Assembly: GCF_001314225.1 (NCBI RefSeq)
Contig: NZ_CP012697.1
Coordinates: forward strand, 3,596,001 to 3,660,000
DNA from: Microbacterium sp. No. 7
GTDB lineage: Bacteria > Actinomycetota > Actinomycetes > Actinomycetales > Microbacteriaceae
Reading direction: 5' to 3'
DNA length: 64,000 nucleotides
The stretch's first letter is position 1, and every line of letters begins with the position of its first letter. Positions 17,219 to 25,136 of the stretch are shown here, in pieces. The translations under genes and the position numbers were made by a program. A model generated the notes under the pieces. The model was not told where the DNA came from and did no database searches. It was given only the letters and a program-made list of their open reading frames with translations.

Positions 17219-17521
17219 TCAGACCTCGAAGTCGACCGCGGAACGCTCGCTCATCACACTGCGCACGTAGGCGATGACCTCCTTGTGCGCGGGGTGCACC
17301 TGATACTCCTCGAGGCCCTGCAGGTCGTCGAAGTCGACGATCAGGCCCACGTCGGCGTTGACGTCGGGGAACGCGGAGTTGACGCCGACCGACAGCGAGC
17401 GGATGGTCGGCACGACGCCGTCGAGCGCCTGGATCCGCCGCGCGACCTCGGCGGCGTGCTCGGCACGCGTCTCGGCATCGGGGGCGGCCATCTTCAGGGT
17501 GAGGACGTGGCGGATGGTCAT
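17219..17521 (-). CDS. Dabb (stress-responsive A/B barrel) domain protein
   Basis: A 100-aa single-domain dimeric alpha/beta barrel protein. The diagnostic start is IRHVLTLKM, followed by PTIRSLSVGVN, NADVGLIVDFDDLQGLEEYQVHPAHKEV, the family's strand-helix pattern ending in the conserved HP..H. Dabb proteins include monooxygenase-like and stress proteins; no catalytic role can be assigned. It is probably co-transcribed with the glutaredoxin gene 45 bp upstream. Confidence 0.88.
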   Translation of the reverse strand: MTIRHVLTLKMAAPDAETRAEHAAEVARRIQALDGVVPTIRSLSVGVNSAFPDVNADVGLIVDFDDLQGLEEYQVHPAHKEVIAYVRSVMSERSAVDFEV

Positions 17522-17566
17522 GGGCTCTCCTTCGGGCTCACGGGGGGCTGGGGTCAGGGGGCGGGG

Positions 17567-17827
17567 TCAGGGCGTCGTGACGGATGCCGCGAGGGCTGCC
17601 CGCAGGCGATCCGCAGCCACGCGCCAGTGCGCGTGCAGCTCGTCGTCGATGAGCACGACGGGGATCTTCTCCCACCAGCGCTCGTAGAGCGCCGGATCGT
17701 CGAGGATCGACAGCTCGCGCACCTCCACGGCGTCCTCGTCGAGCTCCGCGACGACGGCATCGACGATCTCGCGGGCGACGTCGCAGAGGTGGCAGTCGGG
17801 CTTGGAGATGAGGGTCAGCGTCGTCAC
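17567..17827 (-). CDS. Glutaredoxin family protein
   Basis: A small thioredoxin-fold redox protein of 86 aa with active site ISKPDCHLCDVARE (CxxC, residues 11 and 14) and the cis-Pro segment KIPVVLIDDEL. It is the short glutaredoxin-like type common in actinobacteria (DUF836). The GTG at 17827 gives the family length; an in-frame start at 17872 would add 15 residues and cannot be excluded, since the GGAGGG site sits unusually close to the GTG. Confidence 0.88.
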   Translation of the reverse strand: MTTLTLISKPDCHLCDVAREIVDAVVAELDEDAVEVRELSILDDPALYERWWEKIPVVLIDDELHAHWRVAADRLRAALAASVTTP

Positions 17828-17894
17828 CCCTCCATCCTGGCATCCGGCCGCACCGGATGCGGCCGCGGGCACGGCCGACCACCGGGAAACACGA

Positions 17895-17919
17895 AGCGCC
17901 CGTCCTCGGGACAGGCGCT
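17895..17919 (-). terminator. Hairpin downstream of the bS22 gene
   Basis: AGCGCCCGTCC and GGACAGGCGCT form an 11-bp stem with one mismatch and a 3-nt loop, starting 18 nt after the stop of the small ribosomal gene on the minus strand. Confidence 0.6.
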
Positions 17920-17937
17920 CGGTGTGCGTGCCGCAGC

Positions 17938-18036
17938 TTACTTCTTGTTGCGGCGCTGGTGGCGAGTCTTGCGAAGCAGCTTGCGGTGCTTCTTCTTCGC
18001 CATGCGCTTGCGGCGCTTCTTGATGACAGAACCCAC
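17938..18036 (-). CDS. Small basic ribosomal protein, bS22/AURKAIP1-COX24 type
   Basis: A 32-codon gene, easily missed: starts VGSVIKKRRKRMAKKKH and ends RHQRRNKK. More than half of the residues are Lys or Arg. This matches the actinobacterial 30S protein bS22 (AURKAIP1/COX24 domain), which binds 16S rRNA in the small subunit. The GTG at 18036 is the family's usual start (Met-Gly-Ser-Val). It lies next to a small helix-turn-helix gene on the same strand, an arrangement also found in other actinobacteria. Confidence 0.92.
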   Translation of the reverse strand: MGSVIKKRRKRMAKKKHRKLLRKTRHQRRNKK

Positions 18037-18118
18037 GGAAAACCTCACTACGTCAGGGGTCTGGACGCGGTTGTCCGCGTCCGGGATCGGGCAGATCGAA
18101 AAAATGCCTCGGGCTATT

Positions 18119-18310
18119 CTAGCCGACGTCGGCGGCTGGTCGTTCCAAAGCGGCCGTCACGGCGGTCTCGGGCACGCGGTAGCTGCGTCCGAACCGCACG
18201 GCGGGCAGCTCTCCGGAGTGCACGAGACGGTACACCGTCATCTTCGACACACGCATGAGCGCCGCCACCTCCGCGACGGTCAGAAACCGCACGTCCGACA
18301 GCTCTGGCAT
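18119..18310 (-). CDS. Excisionase-type helix-turn-helix protein
   Basis: A 63-aa single-domain DNA-binding protein of the MerR-like HTH_17/excisionase family: FLTVAEVAALMRVSKMTVYRLVHSGELPAVRFGRSYRVPE covers the helix-turn-helix and wing. There is no effector domain. In actinobacteria this gene commonly accompanies the bS22 gene. Its regulatory targets are unknown, and there is no prophage or integrase nearby to suggest true excisionase function. Confidence 0.9.
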   Translation of the reverse strand: MPELSDVRFLTVAEVAALMRVSKMTVYRLVHSGELPAVRFGRSYRVPETAVTAALERPAADVG

Positions 18311-18379
18311 CCCTGGCTCCCTTGATCTTGCTAGGCACAGCGTAGGGGAGACCCGCGATCCGTGTAAATTCCCGGGGCC

Positions 18380-18778
18380 TCAGCGGCCGGGAATCTTGCG
18401 GAATGCGTTCTCCAGCGCGTGCTTCGCCGCCGCCGCGGCCCGTCCGATGCTGTCCGCCGCGTGCGCCGCCGACTCGGGCAGCGTCGACGACACCGCGTCG
18501 AAGTCGTCGATGAGGAACGGCATGAGCCAGTCGTCGACGGCGTCGAGCGGCTTCGGCGACAGCGTGTAGTACCGGTGCTGCCCCTCTTCGCGCACCGACA
18601 CGAGCTCGGCCTCGCGCAGCACCTTGAGGTGCTTCGACACGGTGGGCTGGCTCACCCCGAGCTCGGCGACGATCTGCGACACGCTCGTGCCGTCCTCCCC
18701 CGCGTCGCCGCGCTCGCGCAACAGCTGCAGAATGTCCCGACGGGTGCCGTCGGCAATCACATCGAAGATGTCGCCCAT
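18380..18778 (-). CDS. ArsR-type winged-helix regulator
   Basis: The 132-aa protein starts MGDIFDVIADGTRRDILQLL, the classical ArsR opening, and its recognition helix is SVSQIVAELGVSQPTVSKHLKVLREAELV. The C-terminal 50 residues are a helical extension without metal-binding cysteines, so metal sensing is unlikely. It is divergent from the potassium-uptake genes across 84 bp, which makes regulation of that operon or autoregulation plausible but unproven. The ATG at 18778 is chosen over an upstream start at 18829 because homologues begin at MGDIF. Confidence 0.88.
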   Translation of the reverse strand: MGDIFDVIADGTRRDILQLLRERGDAGEDGTSVSQIVAELGVSQPTVSKHLKVLREAELVSVREEGQHRYYTLSPKPLDAVDDWLMPFLIDDFDAVSSTLPESAAHAADSIGRAAAAAKHALENAFRKIPGR

Positions 18779-18862
18779 GGCATAAGGGTAGTCCCCGCGC
18801 ACACGCGAGTACCATGACATGCGCCCCATCCGGGAATACCTTCGTCAGCGAGGAGGCGCCAG

Positions 18863-20305
18863 ATGACGGAGACCTCCGTCATGGCCCGCGGCATCCGTGC
18901 CGCTCTGCGCTTCGCGCGTCGGGTCATGCATGCCGTGCGCGTGATGGGCACCGCCTCCCCCTCGCGCTTCGCGGTGCTCGTGTTCTCGGCCCTCATCCTC
19001 GTGTTCACGACGCTGTTCTCACTGCCCATCGCGTCGGCCAGCGGCACGCGCACGCCGTTCGCCGACGCCCTGTTCACGGCCGTCTCGACGATCTGCGTGA
19101 CGGGCCTGTCGACCGTCGACATGGGCACGCACTGGTCGCCGTTCGGGCATGTGCTCGTCTACGTCGGCGTCAACGTCGGCGCCCTGGGCGTGCTGACCCT
19201 GGCATCCATCCTCGGCCTCGTCATCTCGCGCAAGCTGGGGCTGCGCGCCAAGCTCATGGCGGCGGGCGACAGCAATCCGCTGCGCGCGCACGGCGGGCCC
19301 GTCAACGAGGGCCAGACGGTGCGCCTCGGCGAGGTCGGACAGCTGCTGGCGACCGTGGCGCTGTCGACCCTCGTGATCGAGGCCGTGCTCGCGGTGGGCC
19401 TCTATCCGGCCCTGCTGCTGGGCGGCGTCGACCCGCTCACGGCGCTGTGGGAGGCGCCGTACTACGCCGCGATGTCGTTCACGAACACGGGTTTCACGCC
19501 CAACGCGGGCGGCCTCGCCCCGTTCGCCGACAACTACCTCATGCTGACGATGCTCATGGCGGGCGTCTTCCTCGGGTCCATCGGCTTTCCGGTCATCTTC
19601 ACCCTCTGGCGGCACCACCTGCGGGTGCGGCACTGGTCGCTGCACGCCAAGCTCACCCTCATCACGACGGTCGTGCTGTTCTTCGCGGGCGCCGTCGTCT
19701 TCCTCGCGCTCGAGTACGACAACCCCCGGACCTTCGGATCGATGGATGCCTGGGACACGACGTTCCAGTCGTTCTTCATTTCGGCGATGACCCGATCGGG
19801 CGGCTTCTCGGTCGTGGACATGAGCGAGTTCAACGGCTCGTCGCTCGTCGCCGCCTCGATGCTCATGTTCGTCGGCGGCGGCTCGGCGTCGACGGCGGGC
19901 GGCATCAAGGTGACGACGCTCGCCGTGCTCGCCCTCGCCGTGTGGTCGGAGGCGAAGGGCCGCCAGAGCGTCGAGGCGTTCGGCCGCCGCATCCCGAGCG
20001 ACGTGCAGCGGGTGGCCCTCTCGGTCGTCGCGTGGGGCGCCACGATCGTCGCCGTGTCGACGATCACGATCGCCCAGCTCACCAAGGCGCCCATCGAGCA
20101 CGTGATGTTCGACGTCATCTCGGGCTTCGCGACGGTCGGCCTGTCGACGGGGCTCACGGCCGAGCTGCCCGATCCCGCCGTCTACGCGCTCGCGCTCACC
20201 ATGTTCATGGGCCGCGTTGGTACAGTGACACTCGCCGCCGCGGTGGCCGCGACGACTCGATCGCAGCACTACTCGCTGCCGGTGGAAAGGCCGATCGTTG
20301 GTTGA
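18863..20305 (+). CDS. Potassium uptake channel subunit, KtrB/TrkH family
   Basis: Membrane-spanning subunit of a Trk/Ktr potassium transporter; 480 aa, four MPM repeats. The four selectivity-filter loops are visible: STICVTGLST, SFTNTGFTPN, SAMTRSGGFS and SGFATVGLST, each with the conserved Gly. The third repeat is followed by a Gly-rich gate loop (FVGGGSASTAGGIK). The N terminus has about 30 basic cytoplasmic residues. A GAGGAG ribosome site precedes the ATG. The cytoplasmic partner follows 49 bp downstream. Confidence 0.95.
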   Translation: MTETSVMARGIRAALRFARRVMHAVRVMGTASPSRFAVLVFSALILVFTTLFSLPIASASGTRTPFADALFTAVSTICVTGLSTVDMGTHWSPFGHVLVYVGVNVGALGVLTLASILGLVISRKLGLRAKLMAAGDSNPLRAHGGPVNEGQTVRLGEVGQLLATVALSTLVIEAVLAVGLYPALLLGGVDPLTALWEAPYYAAMSFTNTGFTPNAGGLAPFADNYLMLTMLMAGVFLGSIGFPVIFTLWRHHLRVRHWSLHAKLTLITTVVLFFAGAVVFLALEYDNPRTFGSMDAWDTTFQSFFISAMTRSGGFSVVDMSEFNGSSLVAASMLMFVGGGSASTAGGIKVTTLAVLALAVWSEAKGRQSVEAFGRRIPSDVQRVALSVVAWGATIVAVSTITIAQLTKAPIEHVMFDVISGFATVGLSTGLTAELPDPAVYALALTMFMGRVGTVTLAAAVAATTRSQHYSLPVERPIVG

Positions 20306-20354
20306 GCTGTTTCACGATCCGCGCTCTCGCGCGGTGGGCAGTTAGGGGCACGCA

Positions 20355-21026
20355 ATGGTGGAACGCTTCCGGGGCGATGCGCCCGTCCTGGTGATCGGCC
20401 TGGGCCGCTTCGGCGCGGCGTGCGCGGGCGAGCTCGACCGCCTCGATCGCGAGGTGCTCGCGATCGACGACAACCTCGAGCTCGTGCAGAAGTGGTCCGA
20501 CCGGGTGACGCACACCGTGCAGGCCGACGCGCGCAACATCGACGCGCTCACGCAGGTGGGCGCGCAGGACTTCCAGGTCGCCGTCGTGGCCGTCGGCTCG
20601 TCGATCGAGGCATCCGTGCTGATCACGGCGAACCTCGTCGACCTGAAGGTGCCGCAGATCTGGGCGAAGGCGGTGTCGCAGTCGCACGGCAAGATCCTCA
20701 AGCGCGTCGGCGCGAACCACGTCATCTACCCCGAGCGCGAGGCCGGCGAGCGCACGGCGCACCTCGTGAACGGACGGATGCTCGACTTCATCCGCTTCGA
20801 CGACGACTTCGTGCTCGCCAAGATGTACCCGCCCAAGCTCATCCGCGGCCTCTCCCTCGCGGAGTCGGTCGTGCGGTCGCGGTACAACGTCACGATCGTG
20901 GGCGTCAAGAGCCCCGGCAAGCCCTTCAGCTACGCCGGCATGGACACGGTCGTCTCCAACCACGACCTCATCATCGCCGCCGGCACCAACGCCGACATCG
21001 AGCGCTTCGCCGCCCTCGACCGCTGA
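20355..21026 (+). CDS. Potassium uptake regulatory subunit, KtrA/TrkA family
   Basis: Cytoplasmic RCK protein that gates the KtrB/TrkH channel in response to nucleotides. The 223-aa protein has an N-terminal Rossmann RCK_N domain (VLVIGLGRFGAACAGEL, acidic DD at the end of the second strand) and a C-terminal RCK_C domain from about residue 140 (ESVVRSRYNVTIVGVKSPG). This is the normal size for a single-RCK KtrA. Downstream is a palindromic element between convergent genes. Confidence 0.95.
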   Translation: MVERFRGDAPVLVIGLGRFGAACAGELDRLDREVLAIDDNLELVQKWSDRVTHTVQADARNIDALTQVGAQDFQVAVVAVGSSIEASVLITANLVDLKVPQIWAKAVSQSHGKILKRVGANHVIYPEREAGERTAHLVNGRMLDFIRFDDDFVLAKMYPPKLIRGLSLAESVVRSRYNVTIVGVKSPGKPFSYAGMDTVVSNHDLIIAAGTNADIERFAALDR

Positions 21027-21090
21027 CCCCCCGGGGTCCACCCCCCTCGCGCCCCCGCGCCCCTCGCGTCCCTCGCGTCCCGCAATTCCC

Positions 21091-21161
21091 CGCGAGAGTG
21101 CATCTGCTGGCCGAGACTGCAGCCGTGGAGTGCACTCTCGTCCGGCAGATGCACTCTCGCG
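21091..21161. repeat. Intergenic palindrome, class II
   Basis: A perfect 17-bp inverted repeat (21091-21107 with 21145-21161) encloses a second copy of the word GAGTGCACTCTCG, so alternative hairpins are possible. The word resembles the GCGAGGGTGC units at 24961-25090. It sits between the convergent ktrA-like and proC genes. The rest of 21027-21226 is C/T-rich low-complexity sequence. Confidence 0.8.
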
Positions 21162-21226
21162 GTCTCGGCGAGGGCGTTTCGTGGAGGCGGATGCTGGGGG
21201 GCGGATGCTGGGGGCGGGGCTGCGAG

Positions 21227-22057
21227 CTACTCGGCGGCGAGTTGGCGGGCGCGGGCGAGGGCGGCGTCGGTCGCCTCGGCGAAGAGGCCCTCGAGGTTGG
21301 CGCTGCGCAGCACGGCGACGGCGCGCTCGGTGGTGCCCTTCGGGCTCGTGACCCGTCGCCGCAGCTCGGCGGGGTCGCCGCCGCTCGACTTCAGCAGCGC
21401 CGTCGCGCCGATGAAGGTCTGCTCGGCCATGAGACGCGCCTCCTCGTCGGTGAAGCCCTTGCCGCGGGCCGCTTCGGTGAGCGCCTCGATCAGCAGGTAG
21501 ACGTAGGCCGGGCCCGATCCCGAGATCGTCGAGAGGGCGTCGATCTGCTCCTCCGCGATCTCGATGACCGAGCCGCACGTCGCGAACAGCTCGTGCACGA
21601 GGGCGCGCTGCTCCGCGGTCACCGTCTCCCCCGCCGCGAGGCCCGTGACCGCCTCGCCGACGAGCGCCGGGGTGTTCGGCATGGCGCGCACGACCGCGGC
21701 CTCGTCGCCGAGCACCGCCGCGAACCGCGTGGTCGTGAGCCCGGCGGCCAGGCTCACGACCACGGCGCGCGGCCGCAGCACGGGAGCGATCTCGCGCAGC
21801 AGGTCGACGACCATGTCGGGCTTGACGCCGATCATGACGACGTCGGCCGCGGCCACGGCATCCGCGTTCCCCGTCGGGGTCTCCTCCAGGGCGATGCTCC
21901 GCACCCCGGGCAGGTCGGCGAGCGCGTCGGCGCTGCGACGCGAGCGGTTCGTGACGATCACGTCGCTCGCGCGTCCCGAGCGGACGATGCCGCGCGCGAC
22001 CGCACCGCCCATCGAGCCGGCTCCGAGAATGGCGATCGGGGGGAAGTGCGCACTCAT
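21227..22057 (-). CDS. proC: Pyrroline-5-carboxylate reductase
   Basis: Catalyses the last step of proline synthesis, the NAD(P)H reduction of pyrroline-5-carboxylate. The 276-aa protein has the Rossmann motif ILGAGSMGGAVARG at its start and the signature region VHELFATCGSVIEIAEEQIDALSTISGSGPAYVY typical of ProC. The ATG at 22057 (MSAHFPP) is preferred; in-frame ATGs at 22066 and 22069 would add only a few residues. It is divergent from the hydrolase at 22183. Confidence 0.95.
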   Translation of the reverse strand: MSAHFPPIAILGAGSMGGAVARGIVRSGRASDVIVTNRSRRSADALADLPGVRSIALEETPTGNADAVAAADVVMIGVKPDMVVDLLREIAPVLRPRAVVVSLAAGLTTTRFAAVLGDEAAVVRAMPNTPALVGEAVTGLAAGETVTAEQRALVHELFATCGSVIEIAEEQIDALSTISGSGPAYVYLLIEALTEAARGKGFTDEEARLMAEQTFIGATALLKSSGGDPAELRRRVTSPKGTTERAVAVLRSANLEGLFAEATDAALARARQLAAE

Positions 22058-22182
22058 GGCGCCCATCATAGGAGCGGCGCCGCCGACACGTCGCGGGAGC
22101 CGTTCAGTTTCCCGCGCACCCGGGATATCGTCGTAGACGGCGGGGAGATCCGACCCCGCGGCGAGATCGAAGGAACGCTCCC

Positions 22183-23295
22183 ATGACTCTGCTCGACGGC
22201 ATCACGTCGCGAACGATCGAGACCGATCGGCTGAACGTCTCCCTTCTCGAGCGGGCCGGCGACGACCCGGGCGCAGCGGCCGAGCGCACCGTCGTGCTCG
22301 TGCACGGCAACGTGTCGTCGAGCCTGTTCTGGCAGGAGATCATGCAGGACCTCCCCCGCGATCTGCGGGTCATCGCGATCGACCTGCGCGGCTTCGGCGG
22401 CACCGACCGCCTGCCGATCGACGCGACGCGCGGCGTGCGCGACTTCAGCGACGACGTGCACGCCGCACTGCAGGCGCTCGGCATCCCGGCGGCGCACCTC
22501 GTCGGCTGGTCGATGGGCGGCGGCGTCGTGATGCAGTACGCGCTCGACCACCCGGTGCTCTCGCTCACGCTGCAGGCGCCTGTGTCGCCGTACGGCTTCG
22601 GCGGCACGCGCCGCGACGGCACGCCGCTCACGGCCGACGACGCCGGATGCGGCGGCGGGGGCGCGAACCCCGACTTCGTGCAGCGCCTCGCGGCGGGCGA
22701 TGAGAGCGCCGACGCGCCGACGTCGCCGCGCAGCGTCTTCCGCTCGTCCTATGTGGCCGAGGGCTACACGAGCGACCACGAGGACATCTGGGTCGCGTCG
22801 ATGCTGACGACCTCGACCGCCGAAGGCAACTACCCGGGCGACGCGACGGCGAGCGAGAACTGGCCCGGCTTCGCAGCGGGCACGACGGGCGTGCTCAACA
22901 CCATGGTGCCGAAGCACTTCGACGTCTCGGGCATCGTGGATCTCGACGCCAAGCCGCCGATCCTGTGGGTGCACGGCACGGCGGATGCCATCGTCTCCGA
23001 CGCCTCGTTCTTCGACCTCAACCACCTGGGCGCCGTCGGCGTCATCCCCGGCTGGCCGGGCGAAGACGTCGCACCGGCGCAGCAGATGGTGTCGCAGACG
23101 CGCGATGTGCTCGACGCGTACCGCGCGGCGGGCGGCCAGGTCACCGAGCTGGAACTGGAGGGCGTCGGCCACGCGCCGCACCTGGAGCGTCCCGCCGAGT
23201 TCCGGCGCGCGCTGCTGGAGGTCATCGGCTACATCGGCCACCCCGCCGACCCCGCCCCGCCCACCGAGGCCATCATCATCAGCTCGTCGGACTAA
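22183..23295 (+). CDS. Alpha/beta hydrolase
   Basis: A 370-aa alpha/beta-hydrolase fold protein. The oxyanion-hole HGNVSS follows strand 3 (near residue 42), the nucleophile elbow is GWSMGG (Ser near 109), the acid is in ILWVHGTADAIV and the catalytic His in EGVGHAPHLERP. A large cap insertion lies between residues 130 and 250 and includes a run of Gly. Substrate unknown. The gene follows a promoter region shared with proC and is followed by the repeat-rich stretch 23296-23773. Confidence 0.9.
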   Translation: MTLLDGITSRTIETDRLNVSLLERAGDDPGAAAERTVVLVHGNVSSSLFWQEIMQDLPRDLRVIAIDLRGFGGTDRLPIDATRGVRDFSDDVHAALQALGIPAAHLVGWSMGGGVVMQYALDHPVLSLTLQAPVSPYGFGGTRRDGTPLTADDAGCGGGGANPDFVQRLAAGDESADAPTSPRSVFRSSYVAEGYTSDHEDIWVASMLTTSTAEGNYPGDATASENWPGFAAGTTGVLNTMVPKHFDVSGIVDLDAKPPILWVHGTADAIVSDASFFDLNHLGAVGVIPGWPGEDVAPAQQMVSQTRDVLDAYRAAGGQVTELELEGVGHAPHLERPAEFRRALLEVIGYIGHPADPAPPTEAIIISSSD

Positions 23296-23349
23296 GCCGG
23301 TCGACACGCCACCCGCACCCGCGGGAGGGGCTTCGACACGCCATCCACC

Positions 23350-23460
23350 CCGCTGATCGAGTGCCCGCGCCGCAGGCGCGGGCGTATCGAGATCCGTGTA
23401 TCGGACCGTGGGAGAGGTTTCGATACGCCGCCGCTCCGCGACGGCTACTCAACCAGCGGG
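23350..23460. repeat. BIME-like palindromic element, copy R2
   Basis: About 111 bp forming an imperfect inverted repeat: outer arms CGCTGATCGAGT and ACTCAACCAGCG, inner arms CGTATCGAGATC and GGTTTCGATACG, each side with its own GC hairpin. Other copies are at 23628, 62191, 62423 and 63365, with a half copy at 2961. Such elements are widespread in Microbacteriaceae genomes; no transposase for them is visible here. Confidence 0.85.
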
Positions 23461-23540
23461 GGCTGAACGAACCAACCGGCGAGGGTGGATCGGACGGCAG
23501 GGGGTGGATCGGCCGGCGGGAAACAGGTGCGACGGCAACG

Positions 23541-23618
23541 GCGCGGCGGGATGCGCGCGCGGCGGAACACGCGCGCGGCGGCATGCGCGCAGCGGGACAC
23601 GCGCGCGGCGGAGACGCC
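23541..23618. repeat. 16-bp GC tandem repeat, about 5 copies
   Basis: Units of GCGCGGCGG followed by a variable GATGCGC-like tail start at 23541, 23557, 23573 and 23603, with a 14-nt degenerate unit at 23589. The array lies between two copies of the BIME-like element. Confidence 0.7.
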
Positions 23619-23627
23619 GCGCACCCC

Positions 23628-23736
23628 GCTGATCGAGTGCCCGCGCCGCAGGCGCGGGCGTATCGAGATCCGTGTATCGGACCGTGGGACGGGTTTCGAT
23701 ACGCCGCCGCTCCGCGACGGCTACTAAACCAGCGGG
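23628..23736. repeat. BIME-like palindromic element, copy R3
   Basis: Nearly identical to copy R2, including the sequence just outside it (GGCTGAACGAACC follows both), so a unit of about 140 bp has been duplicated directly. A T-to-A-type change turns CTACTCAACC into CTACTAAACC. Confidence 0.85.
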
Positions 23737-23773
23737 GGCTGAACGAACCGGCCGGCGGGGGTGGGCGAGGCCG

Positions 23774-24256
<483 letters not shown>

Positions 24257-24292
24257 CTACGCGCGGGATGCTCCGACGCGTAGGCTGTGCGC

Positions 24293-24925
24293 ATGCGTGT
24301 GCACGTGGCCGATCACCCCCTCATCACTCACAAGCTCACGGTGCTGCGCGACGAGCGCACTCCCTCGCCGCAGTTCCGTCAGCTGACGGCCGAGCTCGTG
24401 ACGCTGCTGGCCTACGAGGCGACCCGCAACGTGCGCGTGGAGGAGGTCGAGATCGTCACGCCCGTGACGACGACGGTCGGCCTGCGCATCTCCGACCCGC
24501 GGCCGCTCGTCGTGCCCATCCTGCGTGCCGGCCTGGGCATGCTCGACGGCATGGTCACGCTGCTGCCGAGCGCCGAGGTGGGCTTCCTCGGCATGGCGCG
24601 CAACGAGGAGACGCTCGAGCCGACGACGTACGCCGAGCGCCTGCCCCACGATCTGAGCGGCCGCCAGTGCTTCGTGCTCGACCCCATGCTCGCGACGGGC
24701 GGCTCGCTCGGCGCCGCGATCGACTTCCTGTTCGCCCGCGGCGCGGACGACGTGACGGCGGTGTGCATCCTCGCGGCCCCCGAGGGGCTCGCAACGATCG
24801 AGCGCCAGGTGGGCGACCGCAACGTCACGCTCGTGCTGGGCGCCCTCGACGAGCGGCTCAACGAGAAGGGCTACATCGTGCCCGGTCTCGGCGACGCCGG
24901 CGACCGTCTGTACGGCACGGTGTGA
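24293..24925 (+). CDS. upp: Uracil phosphoribosyltransferase
   Basis: Salvages uracil with PRPP to give UMP. The 210-aa protein shows the family N terminus [18 protein letters not shown], the PRPP-binding [19 protein letters not shown] and the uracil-binding C terminus [17 protein letters not shown]. The ATG at 24293 gives the usual length; a GTG two codons upstream is possible. Confidence 0.96.
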   Translation: MRVHVADHPLITHKLTVLRDERTPSPQFRQLTAELVTLLAYEATRNVRVEEVEIVTPVTTTVGLRISDPRPLVVPILRAGLGMLDGMVTLLPSAEVGFLGMARNEETLEPTTYAERLPHDLSGRQCFVLDPMLATGGSLGAAIDFLFARGADDVTAVCILAAPEGLATIERQVGDRNVTLVLGALDERLNEKGYIVPGLGDAGDRLYGTV

Positions 24926-24960
24926 CGCCGACCGGACGGCCTCTCACCGACCCCTTCCCT

Positions 24961-25090
24961 TCTCGCGAGGGTGCCAGTTATCTCGCCGAGAGTGCCACTT
25001 CTCCTCGCGAGGGTGCTTTCATCAGCGACACCAAAGCACCCTCGCGAAAACAACAGGCACCCTCGCGAGGAGAAGTGGCACCCTCGCGAG
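24961..25090. repeat. Nested multi-arm palindrome, class II
   Basis: Six copies of a GCGAGGGTGC/GCACCCTCGC-type word arranged as nested inverted repeats: 24-bp perfect arms at 24992-25015 and 25058-25081, an inner 14-bp hairpin at 25006-25019 with 25033-25046, and an outer pair at 24961-24976 with 25076-25090. The arms overlap, so several mutually exclusive folds exist. It lies between the convergent upp and nuclease/helicase genes. Confidence 0.85.
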
Positions 25091-25136
25091 CGCTGCGGGC
25101 GGGGTACCGCGGTGCGCCGCAGAACGCTGCGGCCTT

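Noticed and set aside
18119..18310. Prophage excisionase
   Set aside because: No integrase, attachment site or phage gene is nearby, and the same small HTH gene accompanies bS22 in other actinobacteria.
23346..23764. Possible CRISPR array
   Set aside because: The repeats are only two copies of a 110-bp palindrome, with no regular spacers and no cas genes. The TadA and nuclease/helicase genes nearby are unrelated.
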